DNA from: Pelagerythrobacter aerophilus
GTDB lineage: Bacteria; Pseudomonadota; Alphaproteobacteria; Sphingomonadales; Sphingomonadaceae
Direction of reading: 5' to 3'
Length of the DNA stretch: 64,000 bases
NCBI RefSeq assembly: GCF_003581645.1
Contig: NZ_QXFK01000014.1
Location: 372,001 to 436,000, forward strand
Of this stretch, positions 8,936 to 18,784 are shown in pieces. The notes beneath the pieces were generated by a model. The model made no database searches, was not told the origin of the DNA, and saw only the letters and a list, made by a program, of their open reading frames with translations. Within the stretch, counting starts at the first letter, position 1, and each line of letters opens with the position of its first letter. The position numbers and the translations under genes are program-made.

Positions 8936-10684
8936 ATGGCGGAGGAGCGCAGCGGCGCATCCATCCTGATCGAATGCCTGGTGCGGGAGGGTGTCGAATT
9001 CGTCTTCGGCTATCCCGGCGGCGCGGTGCTACCGATCTACGATGAGCTCTTCGCCGATACGCGCGTCCGCCATATTCTTGTCCGCCACGAAGCCGGCGCG
9101 GCGCACGCGGCCGAAGGCTATGCGCGCTCGACCGGCAAGCCGGGCGTGGTGCTCGTCACCTCCGGCCCCGGTGCGACCAATGCGGTGACCGGCATTGCCG
9201 ACGCGTTCATGGATTCGATTCCGATGGTCGTCATCACCGGCCAGGTGCCGACGGCGCTGATCGGGACGGACGCGTTCCAGGAAGCCGATACGGTCGGCAT
9301 CACGCGCCACTGCACCAAGCACAACTATCTGGTGAAGGACCCGACACAGCTCCGTGCGACGATCGAGGAAGCCTTCCGCATCGCCACGACCGGCCGCCCG
9401 GGCCCGGTGGTGATCGACATTCCGAAGGACGTCCAGATCGCGCTCGCAAGCTGGGACGATCAGGACACCGCTCCTCTGCCCTCGTCGCGCTATGCGCCGC
9501 CGGTGGAAGGCGAAGCGGACGAGATCGCGCAGGCGATCGAGATGCTGGCCGCGGCCGAGCGCCCGATCTTCTACACCGGCGGCGGCGTCATCAACTCGGG
9601 CCCGGAAGCGAGCGCGCTGCTGCGCCGTCTGCAGGACCTGACCGGTGCGCCCGTCACCAGCACGCTGATGGGGCTGGGCGCGTTTCCGTCCGATCATCCC
9701 GACTGGCTGGGCATGCTCGGCATGCACGGAACCTACGAGGCGAACATGGCGATGAACCGGTGCGACCTGATGGTCTGCATCGGCGCCCGTTTCGACGACC
9801 GCGTGACCGGGCGTCTCGATGCGTTTTCTCCCGATTCCAAGAAGATACACATCGACATCGACAGAAGCTCGATCAACAAGACGGTGCCGGTCGACCTCGC
9901 CATTCTGGGCGACTGCACGCATGTTCTGCGTCAACTGACTGCGGCCTGGGGCGATCGCCGCGCGCGCGATCTCGGCGAATGGAAGGCACGCATCGCGGGT
10001 TGGCGCGCCTGCGAATGCCTCGCCTATCCGCCAAGCAAGACCGAGATCATGCCGCAAAAGGCGATCGAGCGTCTGTTCGCCCTCACCCGCGATCGCAATC
10101 CGATCATTTCGACCGAAGTCGGCCAGCATCAGATGTGGGCCGCGCAGTATTTCGGCTTCTCCGATCCCAACCGCTGGCTCACCAGCGGCGGCCTCGGCAC
10201 GATGGGCTACGGCCTGCCCGCCGCGATCGGCGCGCAGCTCGGCAATCCGGATGCGCTGGTGATCGATATCGCGGGCGAAGCCTCGATCCAGATGAACATC
10301 CAGGAACTCGGCACTGCGAGCCAGTACCGCCTGCCGGTCAAGATCTTCATCCTCAACAACGAGTACATGGGCATGGTCCGCCAGTGGCAGGAACTGACCT
10401 ACGAGAGCCGCTATTCGAACTCATATTCCGACAGCCTGCCCGACTTCGTTCGGCTCGCCGAAGCTTACGGCTGGAAGGGTATTCGTATCGAAGACGACGC
10501 GGGCCTCGACGCGGGCATCCAGGCGATGATCGAACATGACGGACCGGTCATGGTCGACTGCCGCGTGTCGAAGGGGGCGAATTGCTTCCCGATGATCCCG
10601 AGCGGTGCGGCGCACACCGACATGCTGCTCTACGGCGATCGTGTCAGCGGCACGATGGACGACGAAGCGAAGGCGCTGGTGTGA
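8936..10684 (+). CDS. ilvB: Acetolactate synthase, large (catalytic) subunit
   Basis: 582 residues. It condenses pyruvate with pyruvate or 2-ketobutyrate, the first common step to valine, leucine and isoleucine, using ThDP, Mg and [16 protein letters not shown] near 25-37 and the ThDP-activating Glu ([15 protein letters not shown], about residue 52) are present. The diphosphate motif reads AGEAS near 447 instead of the usual GDGS, with the NN pair near 474. The stop overlaps the ilvN start by one base, so the subunits are coupled. The leader carries a terminator-type hairpin. Confidence 0.96.
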   Translation: MAEERSGASILIECLVREGVEFVFGYPGGAVLPIYDELFADTRVRHILVRHEAGAAHAAEGYARSTGKPGVVLVTSGPGATNAVTGIADAFMDSIPMVVITGQVPTALIGTDAFQEADTVGITRHCTKHNYLVKDPTQLRATIEEAFRIATTGRPGPVVIDIPKDVQIALASWDDQDTAPLPSSRYAPPVEGEADEIAQAIEMLAAAERPIFYTGGGVINSGPEASALLRRLQDLTGAPVTSTLMGLGAFPSDHPDWLGMLGMHGTYEANMAMNRCDLMVCIGARFDDRVTGRLDAFSPDSKKIHIDIDRSSINKTVPVDLAILGDCTHVLRQLTAAWGDRRARDLGEWKARIAGWRACECLAYPPSKTEIMPQKAIERLFALTRDRNPIISTEVGQHQMWAAQYFGFSDPNRWLTSGGLGTMGYGLPAAIGAQLGNPDALVIDIAGEASIQMNIQELGTASQYRLPVKIFILNNEYMGMVRQWQELTYESRYSNSYSDSLPDFVRLAEAYGWKGIRIEDDAGLDAGIQAMIEHDGPVMVDCRVSKGANCFPMIPSGAAHTDMLLYGDRVSGTMDDEAKALV

Positions 10685-11199
10685 TGCTGATCAAGGAAGC
10701 CGAATCGCAGCGCCACGTGCTGGCGATCACCGTCGACAACGAGGCCGGGATTCTCGCCAAGATCGCCGGGCTGTTCACCGCGCGTGGGTACAACATCGAT
10801 AGCCTGACCGTGGCCGACATCACCGAGAACCACGCGGTCAGCCGGATCACCATCGTCACCAACGGTCCGCCCGAGGTGATCGACCAGATCCACGCCCAGC
10901 TCGACCGGCTGGTGCCGGTGCACAAGGTCGTCGACCTGACCGAGGAAGGCCCGCACGTCGAGCGCGAGCTGGCGCTGGTCAAGGTTGCCGGCACGGGCGA
11001 GAAGCGAGTCGAGGCGCTGCGCCTCGCCGACATCTTCCGCGCGCACCCGGTCGATACGACCACCGAGAGCTTCATCTTCGAGATCACCGGCACGCCGGAG
11101 AAAGTCGACAGCTTCGTCGGCCTGATGCGCGAGCTCGGCCTCGTTGAAGTCGGCCGCACCGGGATCGTGGGGATGATGCGCGGGGCGCAAGGAGCCTAG
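10684..11199 (+). CDS. ilvN: Acetolactate synthase, small (regulatory) subunit
   Basis: 171 residues, standard for the alphaproteobacterial small subunit. The N-terminal ACT domain (HVLAITVDNEAGILAKIAGLF, about residues 12-32, then RGYNIDSLTV) gives valine feedback inhibition and activates the large subunit. A C-terminal ALS_ss-type domain follows. The ATG shares one base with the ilvB stop (TGATG). A palindromic repeat pair separates it from ilvC. Confidence 0.95.
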   Translation: MLIKEAESQRHVLAITVDNEAGILAKIAGLFTARGYNIDSLTVADITENHAVSRITIVTNGPPEVIDQIHAQLDRLVPVHKVVDLTEEGPHVERELALVKVAGTGEKRVEALRLADIFRAHPVDTTTESFIFEITGTPEKVDSFVGLMRELGLVEVGRTGIVGMMRGAQGA

Positions 11200-11208
11200 A
11201 CGTTTGCC

Positions 11209-12334
<1,126 letters not shown>

Positions 12335-12371
12335 CGGCATCCTTCGCGCCGACAGTATTTGGAGACGCGAG

Positions 12372-13037
12372 ATGACGAAGACGACCTGGATCGCCGCAAT
12401 CGGCGCGGCAACGCTCGGCCTCTCGGCCCTGACCACGCTCGGCGCGCAGGATGCACCGCCGGAGGTGCCGGGTGTCGTCGATCCGAGCAAGGTGACGGGC
12501 GGCACATATGTGGCCGATCCGGCGCACAGCCTCGTCCAGTGGCGGGTCAACCACTTCGGCTTCAACGACTATTTCGGCATCTTCGGCGATGTCGAAGGAA
12601 CGTTGCAGCTCGATCCCGCCAGTCCGGGCCAGTCGTCGGTCGACGTCACGATCCCGGTTGCTAACGTCACCGTAGCAAGCGAGGGGCTGCGCGATCACCT
12701 GCTGCGGCCGGGCAAGGACGGCGGCGCGCCCGACTTCTTCGGGCCGGGGCCGGCACCGGCGCGATTCGTCTCGAAGTCGGTCCAAGTCAGCCCCGGCGGC
12801 ATGACCGCCGATGTGGTCGGCGACTTCACGCTGAACGGCGTTACGAAGGAAGTGAAGCTCTACGCGCGCTTCACCGGCACGGGCCCCAACCCGATGACGA
12901 AAGCCGAGACGGTCGGCTTCGAAGGACACGGTGTCATCAAGCGCTCGGATTTCGGGATCGGCTTCGGCGTGCCGGTGGTGTCCGACGATGTCGAACTGGA
13001 GTTCACCGCGGCATTCGAGAAACGGCCGGCGGAATAA
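12372..13037 (+). CDS. YceI-family periplasmic protein
   Basis: 221 residues with a signal peptide over about 1-24 (MTKTTWIAAIGAATLGLSAL core). A YceI lipocalin-like beta-barrel follows, with hallmark phrases DPAHSLVQWRVNHFGF near 53 and DFTLNGVTKEVKL near 152. YceI barrels bind long isoprenoid or amphipathic lipids in the periplasm; the ligand here is unknown. It stands alone between ilvC and leuA and ends in a hairpin. Confidence 0.88.
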   Translation: MTKTTWIAAIGAATLGLSALTTLGAQDAPPEVPGVVDPSKVTGGTYVADPAHSLVQWRVNHFGFNDYFGIFGDVEGTLQLDPASPGQSSVDVTIPVANVTVASEGLRDHLLRPGKDGGAPDFFGPGPAPARFVSKSVQVSPGGMTADVVGDFTLNGVTKEVKLYARFTGTGPNPMTKAETVGFEGHGVIKRSDFGIGFGVPVVSDDVELEFTAAFEKRPAE

Positions 13038-13041
13038 TCCG

Positions 13042-13065
13042 GCCTCGATCGCTTGCCATCGAGGC
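13042..13065 (+). terminator. Hairpin after the YceI gene
   Basis: GCCTCGAT (13042-13049) and ATCGAGGC (13058-13065) form a perfect 8-bp stem with an 8-base loop, 4 bp after the stop codon. It is followed by AACTTTA, so the U-tract is poor. It separates this gene from the leuA leader. Confidence 0.5.
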
Positions 13066-13088
13066 AACTTTAGGTCATTGGGATCGCC

Positions 13089-13139
13089 ATGACGCGCAAC
13101 GGACTTATTCTGCTTCGACTTACTCGCCCTTGGGCGTGA
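13089..13139 (+). CDS. leuA leader peptide (16 residues, leucine-rich)
   Basis: The frame ATG...TGA encodes MTRNGLILLRLTRPWA, with four Leu in six positions (codons CTT, CTG, CTT, CTT). CTT is rare in this GC-rich window, where CTG and CTC dominate. The last codons (Pro-Trp-Ala) form the left arm of an RNA stem (13127-13136). It ends 86 bp before leuA. This is the classic layout of a leucine attenuator, where ribosome stalling on scarce Leu-tRNA changes the downstream fold. The ribosome-binding site is weak. Confidence 0.75.
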   Translation: MTRNGLILLRLTRPWA

Positions 13140-13187
13140 TCTGACGCGTGCCTTGTGGGTGCGCGATGCGCCCAAGGGGTCAAGGCC
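13127..13187 (+). promoter_or_regulatory. Alternative RNA stems of the leuA attenuator
   Basis: Segment 1, CCCTTGGGCG (13127-13136), pairs perfectly with segment 3, CGCCCAAGGG (13169-13178). Segment 2 can pair with segment 3 (GGGTGC 13157-13162 with GCGCCC 13168-13173), or with segment 4 (GCCTTG 13150-13155 with CAAGGC 13181-13186). These are mutually exclusive, and segment 1 lies inside the leader peptide reading frame. No U-tract follows, so output may act on Rho or on translation rather than by an intrinsic terminator. Confidence 0.6.
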
Positions 13188-13225
13188 ACCAGACAGCAGA
13201 ACCTTCCGTTGCGAGATTTCCTACA

Positions 13226-14905
13226 ATGACCATGCTCCGCGAACCGTCGCGCAAGTACCGCCCCTTCCCCCAGGTGCCGCTGGCCAACCGCCAATGGCCC
13301 GCGCACACCATCGAGGCCGCGCCGCGCTGGCTCTCGACGGACCTGCGCGACGGCAACCAGGCCATCGTCGATCCGATGGATTCGGCGAAGAAGAACCGTT
13401 TCTTCGACCTTCTGGTCGAGATCGGGGTGAAGGAGATCGAGGTCGGCTTCCCCAGCGCGGGCGCGACCGAATTCGACTTCATTCAGGGCCTCGTCCGTTC
13501 CGGGCGCATTCCTGACGACGTGATGGTGCAGGTCCTTACGCAGAGCCGCGAGGACCTGATCCGCACCAGCTTCGCCAGCCTCGAGGGTGCGCAGGCAGCG
13601 ATCGTCCATCTCTACAACGCGGTCAGCCCTGCCTGGCGCGACATCGTGTTCCGCATGAGCCGCGAGGAAGTGAAGGCGATTGCCGTCGCGGGCGCCAAAG
13701 TCATGCGCGATGAGGCCGGGAGCCGCCCCGGGACCGAATGGCACTTCCAGTACAGCCCCGAGACTTTCTCGACCGCCGAGCTCGATTTCTCGATCGAGGT
13801 CTGCGAGGCGGTGATGGAAATGCTCGCGCCCACGCCCGAGCGGCCGATCATCCTCAACCTGCCGGCGACGGTCGAAGCGGCGACGCCCAATATCTACGCC
13901 GACCAGATCGAATATTTCTGCCGCAATCTGCCGAGCCGCGAGAGCGCGGTGATCAGCCTCCACACGCATAACGACCGCGGCACCGGCGTTGCGGCGGCGG
14001 AGCTCGGCCTCATGGCCGGTGCGGACCGCGTCGAAGGCTGCCTGTTCGGCAACGGCGAGCGGACCGGCAACTGCTGCCTCGTGACCGTGGCGCTCAACAT
14101 GTACACGCAGGGCGTCGATCCGGGGCTCGACTTCTCCGACATCGACCGGATCATCGAGACGGTCGAGTACTGCAACCAGATCCCGGTCCACCAGCGCCAT
14201 CCCTATGGCGGGGAGCTGGTGTTCACCGCCTTCTCCGGCAGCCATCAGGACGCGATCAAGAAGGGCTTCGAAGCGCACGGCAAGCAGAACGACGAGTTCT
14301 GGCGCGTGCCTTACCTGCCGATCGACCCCGCCGATCTCGGCCGCGACTACGAGGCGGTGATCCGCGTCAACTCGCAGTCCGGCAAGGGCGGCTTCGCCTG
14401 GGTTCTCGAGCAGGACCAGGGCCTCAAGTTGCCCAAGAAGATGCAGGCGGACTTCTCCAAGCAGGTCCAGCGCATGGCGGACGAGCTCGGGCGCGAACTC
14501 AACGCGGCCGACATCTGGGACGTCTTCAAACGCACTTATCACGTGCAGGTCCGGCCGAAGCGCTTCCAACTCGTCGACTACGAGGAGAGCCGTGCGGCGG
14601 ACGGCACGCGCGTGTTCGCGGGAACGGTCGAAGTCGACGGCAAGGCGCAGACCGTTTCCGGCCGCGGCAACGGCCTGATCTCCTCGGTCGTCGCGACACT
14701 GAAGGACGCGTTCGGCGTCGAGCTGGAAGTGTGCGACTACACCGAGCACGCACTCTCGACCGGTTCCGATGCGCGCGCTGCCGCCTATCTCGAATGCGCC
14801 CTGCCCTCCGGCGAGCGCGTCTGGGGTTGCGGCATCGACGAGGACGTAGCCACCGCCAGCGTGCGCGCTGTGCTGAGCGCGGCGAACTCGGCGGCTTCGA
14901 TCTAG
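13226..14905 (+). CDS. leuA: 2-isopropylmalate synthase (long form)
   Basis: 559 residues, the longer LeuA type. It condenses 2-ketoisovalerate and acetyl-CoA, the first committed step to leucine. The TIM-barrel start motif LRDGNQAIVDP is near 45-55, the metal-binding LHTHNDRGTGVA near 249-260 and the GNGERTGN motif near 276. The C-terminal leucine-sensing domain begins near 430. Starts at 13226 and 13232 are both possible; neither has a strong ribosome-binding site. The start excludes the leader peptide region. Confidence 0.94.
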   Translation: MTMLREPSRKYRPFPQVPLANRQWPAHTIEAAPRWLSTDLRDGNQAIVDPMDSAKKNRFFDLLVEIGVKEIEVGFPSAGATEFDFIQGLVRSGRIPDDVMVQVLTQSREDLIRTSFASLEGAQAAIVHLYNAVSPAWRDIVFRMSREEVKAIAVAGAKVMRDEAGSRPGTEWHFQYSPETFSTAELDFSIEVCEAVMEMLAPTPERPIILNLPATVEAATPNIYADQIEYFCRNLPSRESAVISLHTHNDRGTGVAAAELGLMAGADRVEGCLFGNGERTGNCCLVTVALNMYTQGVDPGLDFSDIDRIIETVEYCNQIPVHQRHPYGGELVFTAFSGSHQDAIKKGFEAHGKQNDEFWRVPYLPIDPADLGRDYEAVIRVNSQSGKGGFAWVLEQDQGLKLPKKMQADFSKQVQRMADELGRELNAADIWDVFKRTYHVQVRPKRFQLVDYEESRAADGTRVFAGTVEVDGKAQTVSGRGNGLISSVVATLKDAFGVELEVCDYTEHALSTGSDARAAAYLECALPSGERVWGCGIDEDVATASVRAVLSAANSAASI

Positions 14906-14955
14906 CTTGCCACAAGCGGCGGCGCGGTTAGCGTGGCGCTCCGGGAGGAGCCGCC

Positions 14956-15996
14956 ATGACCGAAGAGATCATCGAACCCGATCTGCCGATCGTCGATCCG
15001 CATCACCACCTGTGGGACTTGCGCCCGCTCCTGCCGGCCTTCCCCGAGCCGCGCCACGCCTTCCTCGAGGCGATCGCGGGCGCGGCCCACTACACATTCG
15101 ACCAGCTCCAGGCGGATACGCAAAGCGGCCATAACGTCGTCGCCACCGTGTTCATGGAATGCGGGGCGTTCTACGACATGAGCCGCGACGATGCCTTGAA
15201 GCCGGTCGGGGAAGTCGAGTTCGTCAATGGTGTCGCCGCGCAAGGCGCGAGCGGGCTCTATGGTGCCTATCGCCCCTGTGCCGCGATCGTCGGCCATGCG
15301 GACTTGCGGCTGGGCGCGACGGCCGGGGAAGTGCTCGATGCGCTCCAGGCCGCATCGCATCGCTTCGTCGGCATTCGTCATCAGGCGGCGTGGGACGCGG
15401 ATCCTGATGTGCTGGGCCCGCCCTTTCACGCACCCGAAGGCCTCTATCGCGACGCGGCCTTCCGCAAGGGCTTCGCCGAGCTCGGCAAGCGTGGGCTGAC
15501 CTTCGATGCCTGGGTGCTCGAACCTCAGCTCGGCGACGTCCTCGATCTGGCACGCGCCTTTCCCGATCAGCCGATCGTGCTCGACCACTGCGGCACCCCG
15601 CTCAACATCGCCTGCTATCGCGGTACGCTCGGCGCGCATTTCGAGCGTTGGCGCACCAGCATTCGCGCGATTGCGGAATGCCCGAACGTCACCGTGAAGC
15701 TCGGCGGCCTCGCGATGGCCTTCTGCGGCATGCCGGAGGACGGCCCGGCCAAGGGCTGTGGCTCCGAAGAGCTGGCTGCGTTGTGGAAACCGTACATCGA
15801 CACCTGCATCGAGGCGTTCGGCGCCGATCGCGCTATGTTCGAGAGCAACTATCCGGTTGACCGCTGGGGCGCGAGCTACCCGGTGCTGTGGAACGCCTTC
15901 AAGCGGCTCGCCGCCGGCGCGAGCGAGGACGAGAAGCGCTGCCTCTTCGCCGGCACCGCGGCACGCATCTACGGTATCGAGCACATCCTCGACTGA
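14956..15996 (+). CDS. Amidohydrolase-2 family (TIM-barrel metal-dependent hydrolase)
   Basis: 346 residues. Metal-binding DPHHHLWDL is near residues 14-22, and a later His/Asp set includes LDHCGTP near 212 and the C-terminal FESNYPVDRWG near 295. This is the arrangement of the PF04909-type hydrolases, decarboxylases and lactonases. The natural substrate cannot be told from sequence. A GGGAGGAG ribosome-binding site precedes the ATG by about 6 bp. It is followed by a nitronate monooxygenase, so a small catabolic pair is possible. Confidence 0.85.
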   Translation: MTEEIIEPDLPIVDPHHHLWDLRPLLPAFPEPRHAFLEAIAGAAHYTFDQLQADTQSGHNVVATVFMECGAFYDMSRDDALKPVGEVEFVNGVAAQGASGLYGAYRPCAAIVGHADLRLGATAGEVLDALQAASHRFVGIRHQAAWDADPDVLGPPFHAPEGLYRDAAFRKGFAELGKRGLTFDAWVLEPQLGDVLDLARAFPDQPIVLDHCGTPLNIACYRGTLGAHFERWRTSIRAIAECPNVTVKLGGLAMAFCGMPEDGPAKGCGSEELAALWKPYIDTCIEAFGADRAMFESNYPVDRWGASYPVLWNAFKRLAAGASEDEKRCLFAGTAARIYGIEHILD

Positions 15997-16079
15997 CCCT
16001 TACGTAACGGCAATCTCGACAAGGCGGCGGCACCCGGATAGCCCGGCGCAATAAGTTGCAATCGACAACGGAGAACCGG

Positions 16080-17051
16080 ATGCCCCTTCCCGCCCCTTTC
16101 GACCGCCTGCGCCTGCCTGTAATCGGATCGCCGCTGTTCATCGTATCCGGCCCCGAACTGGTGATCGCGCAGTGCAAGGCAGGGATCGTCGGCTCATTCC
16201 CCGCGCTCAACGCCAGGCCCTCTGGCGTGCTCGACGAATGGCTGCACCGGATCACCGAGGAACTCGCGGCGCACAATCGCGACAATCCCGATCGACCGGC
16301 CGCACCCTTCGCCGTAAACCAGATCGTCCACAAGTCGAACGACCGCCTCGAGGAGGACATGCAGGTCTGCGCCAAGTGGCAGGTGCCGCTGGTCATCACC
16401 TCGCTCGGCGCGCGGGAGGAGATCTTCGCCGCGGTGCGCGGTTGGGGCGGGATCACGCTGCACGACGTGATCAACGACCGCTTTGCCCGGAAAGCGATCG
16501 AGAAAGGCGCCGACGGCCTGATCCCGGTCGCGGCCGGTGCCGGCGGGCATGCCGGGGTGCAATCGCCCTTCGCACTGATGCAGGAGATTCGCCAGTGGTT
16601 CGACGGGCTGGTCGCGCTTTCCGGCTCGATCGCTCATGGCCGCTCGGTGCTGGCAGCGCAGGCCATGGGCGCGGATTTCGCCTATATCGGCTCACCCTGG
16701 ATCGCCACGAAAGAGGCGAATGCCGACGAGCGCTACAAGCAGAGCATCGTCGAGAGCCGGGCGGCGGACATCGTCTACACCAACCTCTTCACCGGCGTTC
16801 ACGGCAACTATCTGCGCGGCTCGATCGTTGCGGCCGGGCTCGATCCCGAGAACCTGCCGGTGAGCGATCTGAGCAAGATGAACTTCGGCTCGGGCGGCAA
16901 CAGCAAGGCCAAGGCGTGGAAGGACATCTGGGGCTCCGGCCAGGGCGTCGGCATGGTCGACGAGGTCGAAAGCGTCGCCGACCGCGTCGCGCGGCTCGAG
17001 CGCGAGTATCAGGCAGCGCGGGAGGAACTCACGGCCAAAGTCGTCGGCTGA
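16080..17051 (+). CDS. Nitronate monooxygenase family FMN protein
   Basis: 323 residues from the ATG at 16080, chosen over 16056 because GGAG sits 6 bp before it. Nitronate monooxygenases (2-nitropropane dioxygenase type) oxidise alkyl nitronates with FMN and O2. PVIGSPLFIVSGPELVIAQCKAG is at the N-terminus, and AAGAGGHAG near 155-163 matches the FMN/active-site loop. ALSGSIAHGRSVLAAQAMGADFAYIGS is the phosphate-binding region. An enoyl-ACP reductase-like paralogue is less likely. A GTCGGC/GCCGAC hairpin spans the stop codon (17044-17061). Confidence 0.85.
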   Translation: MPLPAPFDRLRLPVIGSPLFIVSGPELVIAQCKAGIVGSFPALNARPSGVLDEWLHRITEELAAHNRDNPDRPAAPFAVNQIVHKSNDRLEEDMQVCAKWQVPLVITSLGAREEIFAAVRGWGGITLHDVINDRFARKAIEKGADGLIPVAAGAGGHAGVQSPFALMQEIRQWFDGLVALSGSIAHGRSVLAAQAMGADFAYIGSPWIATKEANADERYKQSIVESRAADIVYTNLFTGVHGNYLRGSIVAAGLDPENLPVSDLSKMNFGSGGNSKAKAWKDIWGSGQGVGMVDEVESVADRVARLEREYQAAREELTAKVVG

Positions 17052-17061
17052 GTCGCCGACC

Positions 17062-17336
17062 AAAGGGCTTCCGCCATCGCATCCATCGCGGTGAAGTCGA
17101 ACCCTGCCCGATCGGATCGCGACGATTGAGATTGAGCCTCCGGTGCGTATCGAGCAGCCGCCGCCGCAATCCGCGCTGCAGGAGGGCGAGCCGCATCAGC
17201 GCTTCTCCGACCGCGCTTTCCGGATTGCGCAGCCGCGCCGCCGACCCCCGCGCTCGATCTGCCCCCCCGCTGAGCGACGAGCTCGCTGCAAGTCCGGATG
17301 CTGCGGCGCACAGCGCCGAAGCCGGGCGCCCCACGA
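17062..17336. other. Convergent spacer with coding-like minus-strand composition
   Basis: No gene is called here. On the minus strand one frame reads like protein (SAVGEALMRLALLQRGLRRRL) and then a second frame takes over (FDFTAMDAMAEALW), with no ATG start in the first. It may be the remains of a small gene or a GC-rich accident. Confidence 0.3.
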
Positions 17337-18059
17337 TCAGCCACGCTCGACCCTGAGGAACCGGCCGTTTCCCGAAGGCCGGAGCGTCACGCCTGCACCG
17401 TCCGGGCCGGTCAGCGACACGGTTTCGGCAATGCGCCCGCCCCCGACCAGCTCGTTCACCAGTCGCAAGCCGAGTTGCACCGCCGCTGCGGGATCGGGGA
17501 ACTGCGCATTGTCGAAATGGAGCTCCTGCCCGGTAAAGAACGCCAGCCCTTCGGACTGGACCGCGCCTCCGAGCATCTGTCGGAATGCACACAGGCCGAG
17601 TGCCGGGAACGAACCGCCCGCCAGCCAGGCTTCGACCATCGACAGATAGAACTCCCGCCCCACGAGCGTTCGCGCGGGAGTCCAGGATACGACCAGCGCC
17701 CCCGGCAGGCGGCGGACGAGCTCAGCCCCGAGCGCGGCCTGCGCGCGGACCACGGGAACCGTAGCGCGGCCGCCCGCAAGATGTGGCCCGGGCAATAGGC
17801 AGAGGCCTTCCCCCAGTGCCTCGCCGAAATCGGCCGGAACCTCGTAGCGGTTGCGCAGATCCGCCGCGACGTAACCCGCCCCAGGCGCCATCCCGCTCAG
17901 ATCGAAAGTCATCCCGTCGATCAGCAGTTCGAGCCAGGGCCCATGCTCGTCTGCGCCGGCACCCTGTTCATCACCGGCGTGGCTGATCGCCACTTTTTCC
18001 ATGGCCTCCACCGCTCGGCGAACCGCTGCGATGTCGGGGCGCGCCCCGGCACGGAACAT
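17337..18059 (-). CDS. Protein of unknown function
   Basis: 240 residues from the first ATG. The frame stays open upstream to 18221 without any ATG, GTG or TTG codon. A natural extension would begin at an ATT (18215), 6 bp after the upstream flavodoxin-like gene, giving 292 residues. The protein is soluble, with no recognisable motif; it is rich in Gly/Ala loops and ends VTLRPSGNGRFLRVERG. It lies downstream of the flavodoxin-like gene on the same strand, so co-transcription is likely. Existence is likely; the start and function are open. Confidence 0.6.
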   Translation of the reverse strand: MFRAGARPDIAAVRRAVEAMEKVAISHAGDEQGAGADEHGPWLELLIDGMTFDLSGMAPGAGYVAADLRNRYEVPADFGEALGEGLCLLPGPHLAGGRATVPVVRAQAALGAELVRRLPGALVVSWTPARTLVGREFYLSMVEAWLAGGSFPALGLCAFRQMLGGAVQSEGLAFFTGQELHFDNAQFPDPAAAVQLGLRLVNELVGGGRIAETVSLTGPDGAGVTLRPSGNGRFLRVERG

Positions 18060-18221
18060 GAGCAGCAGGCCGGGCGGAGCTTCGCGCCCGGTAATGTCGG
18101 TTCTGATCGCGATCGGTGCGTCCCTCGGTGGTAGTGCGCAAATCCTGACGCGAAAGGCATCGCCCGTCGAGTCGCAGGCGGCGAGAGATGCGTCCGCTTT
18201 GGAGAGAACCGCAATGCCCCG

Positions 18222-18713
18222 CTAGAACATGCCGAGATCGAGACCTTGAGCGAGGGCAGCGCCGAGGTCGCGGCACTGCGACAGGCGCTCTGCGGAAACG
18301 GTCTTCTCAGCCATGATCGTCTCGGGCGTCTGCGCGTCGAAACAGAAGATCACCGGATCGGCCACCCGCCGCAGGCGCCACCCGGTAGCGATGCGGTCGA
18401 TCTGGCGCTGCGCGCCTTCCCCGTCGGAGCCGGCGGCGATCAAGGTCGCGTAGGCCCGCCCCTCGATCCGGCCGAGCACGGGATAATAGCAGCGGTCGAA
18501 CATCTCCTTCATCTCGCCGCTCATGCTCGCGAGGTTCTCGGGACACACGAAGAGGTAGGCCGAGGCCGCGAGGATGTCGTCAGGCGAGACGTCGCCCGCC
18601 CGCAGGAGCCAGGCCGCCTCCCCCGCCCCTTCGGCTGCAGCGTTGGCCATGGCGCGGCTTGCCCCGGTCCGGCTGTGCCAGGCGATCAGCAGGCGTTTTC
18701 CATCCTCGCTCAT
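18222..18713 (-). CDS. Flavodoxin-like/NAD(P)H-dependent FMN reductase family protein
   Basis: 163 residues from the ATG at 18713; an ATG four codons further up (18725) is also possible. The N-terminal strand-loop LLIAWHSRTGASRAMANA fits the FMN phosphate-binding loop of flavodoxins, and FVCPENLASMSGEMKEMFDRCYYP matches the second FMN-contact region. It probably acts as a small electron carrier or quinone/azo reductase in the cytoplasm. It is divergent from recJ with a 59-72 bp gap. Confidence 0.75.
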   Translation of the reverse strand: MSEDGKRLLIAWHSRTGASRAMANAAAEGAGEAAWLLRAGDVSPDDILAASAYLFVCPENLASMSGEMKEMFDRCYYPVLGRIEGRAYATLIAAGSDGEGAQRQIDRIATGWRLRRVADPVIFCFDAQTPETIMAEKTVSAERLSQCRDLGAALAQGLDLGMF

Positions 18714-18784
18714 GCCGGCGACCATCGCGGATAGCTGTCGATTGTCAAACCGCGTGCTTTGCGCAAGCGGAACGGCTGCGGTAG

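Noticed and set aside
8809-9045. TTG-started frame through the ilvB leader as a leader peptide
   Set aside because: It runs through the terminator stem and past the ilvB start, and has no cluster of Ile, Val or Leu codons.
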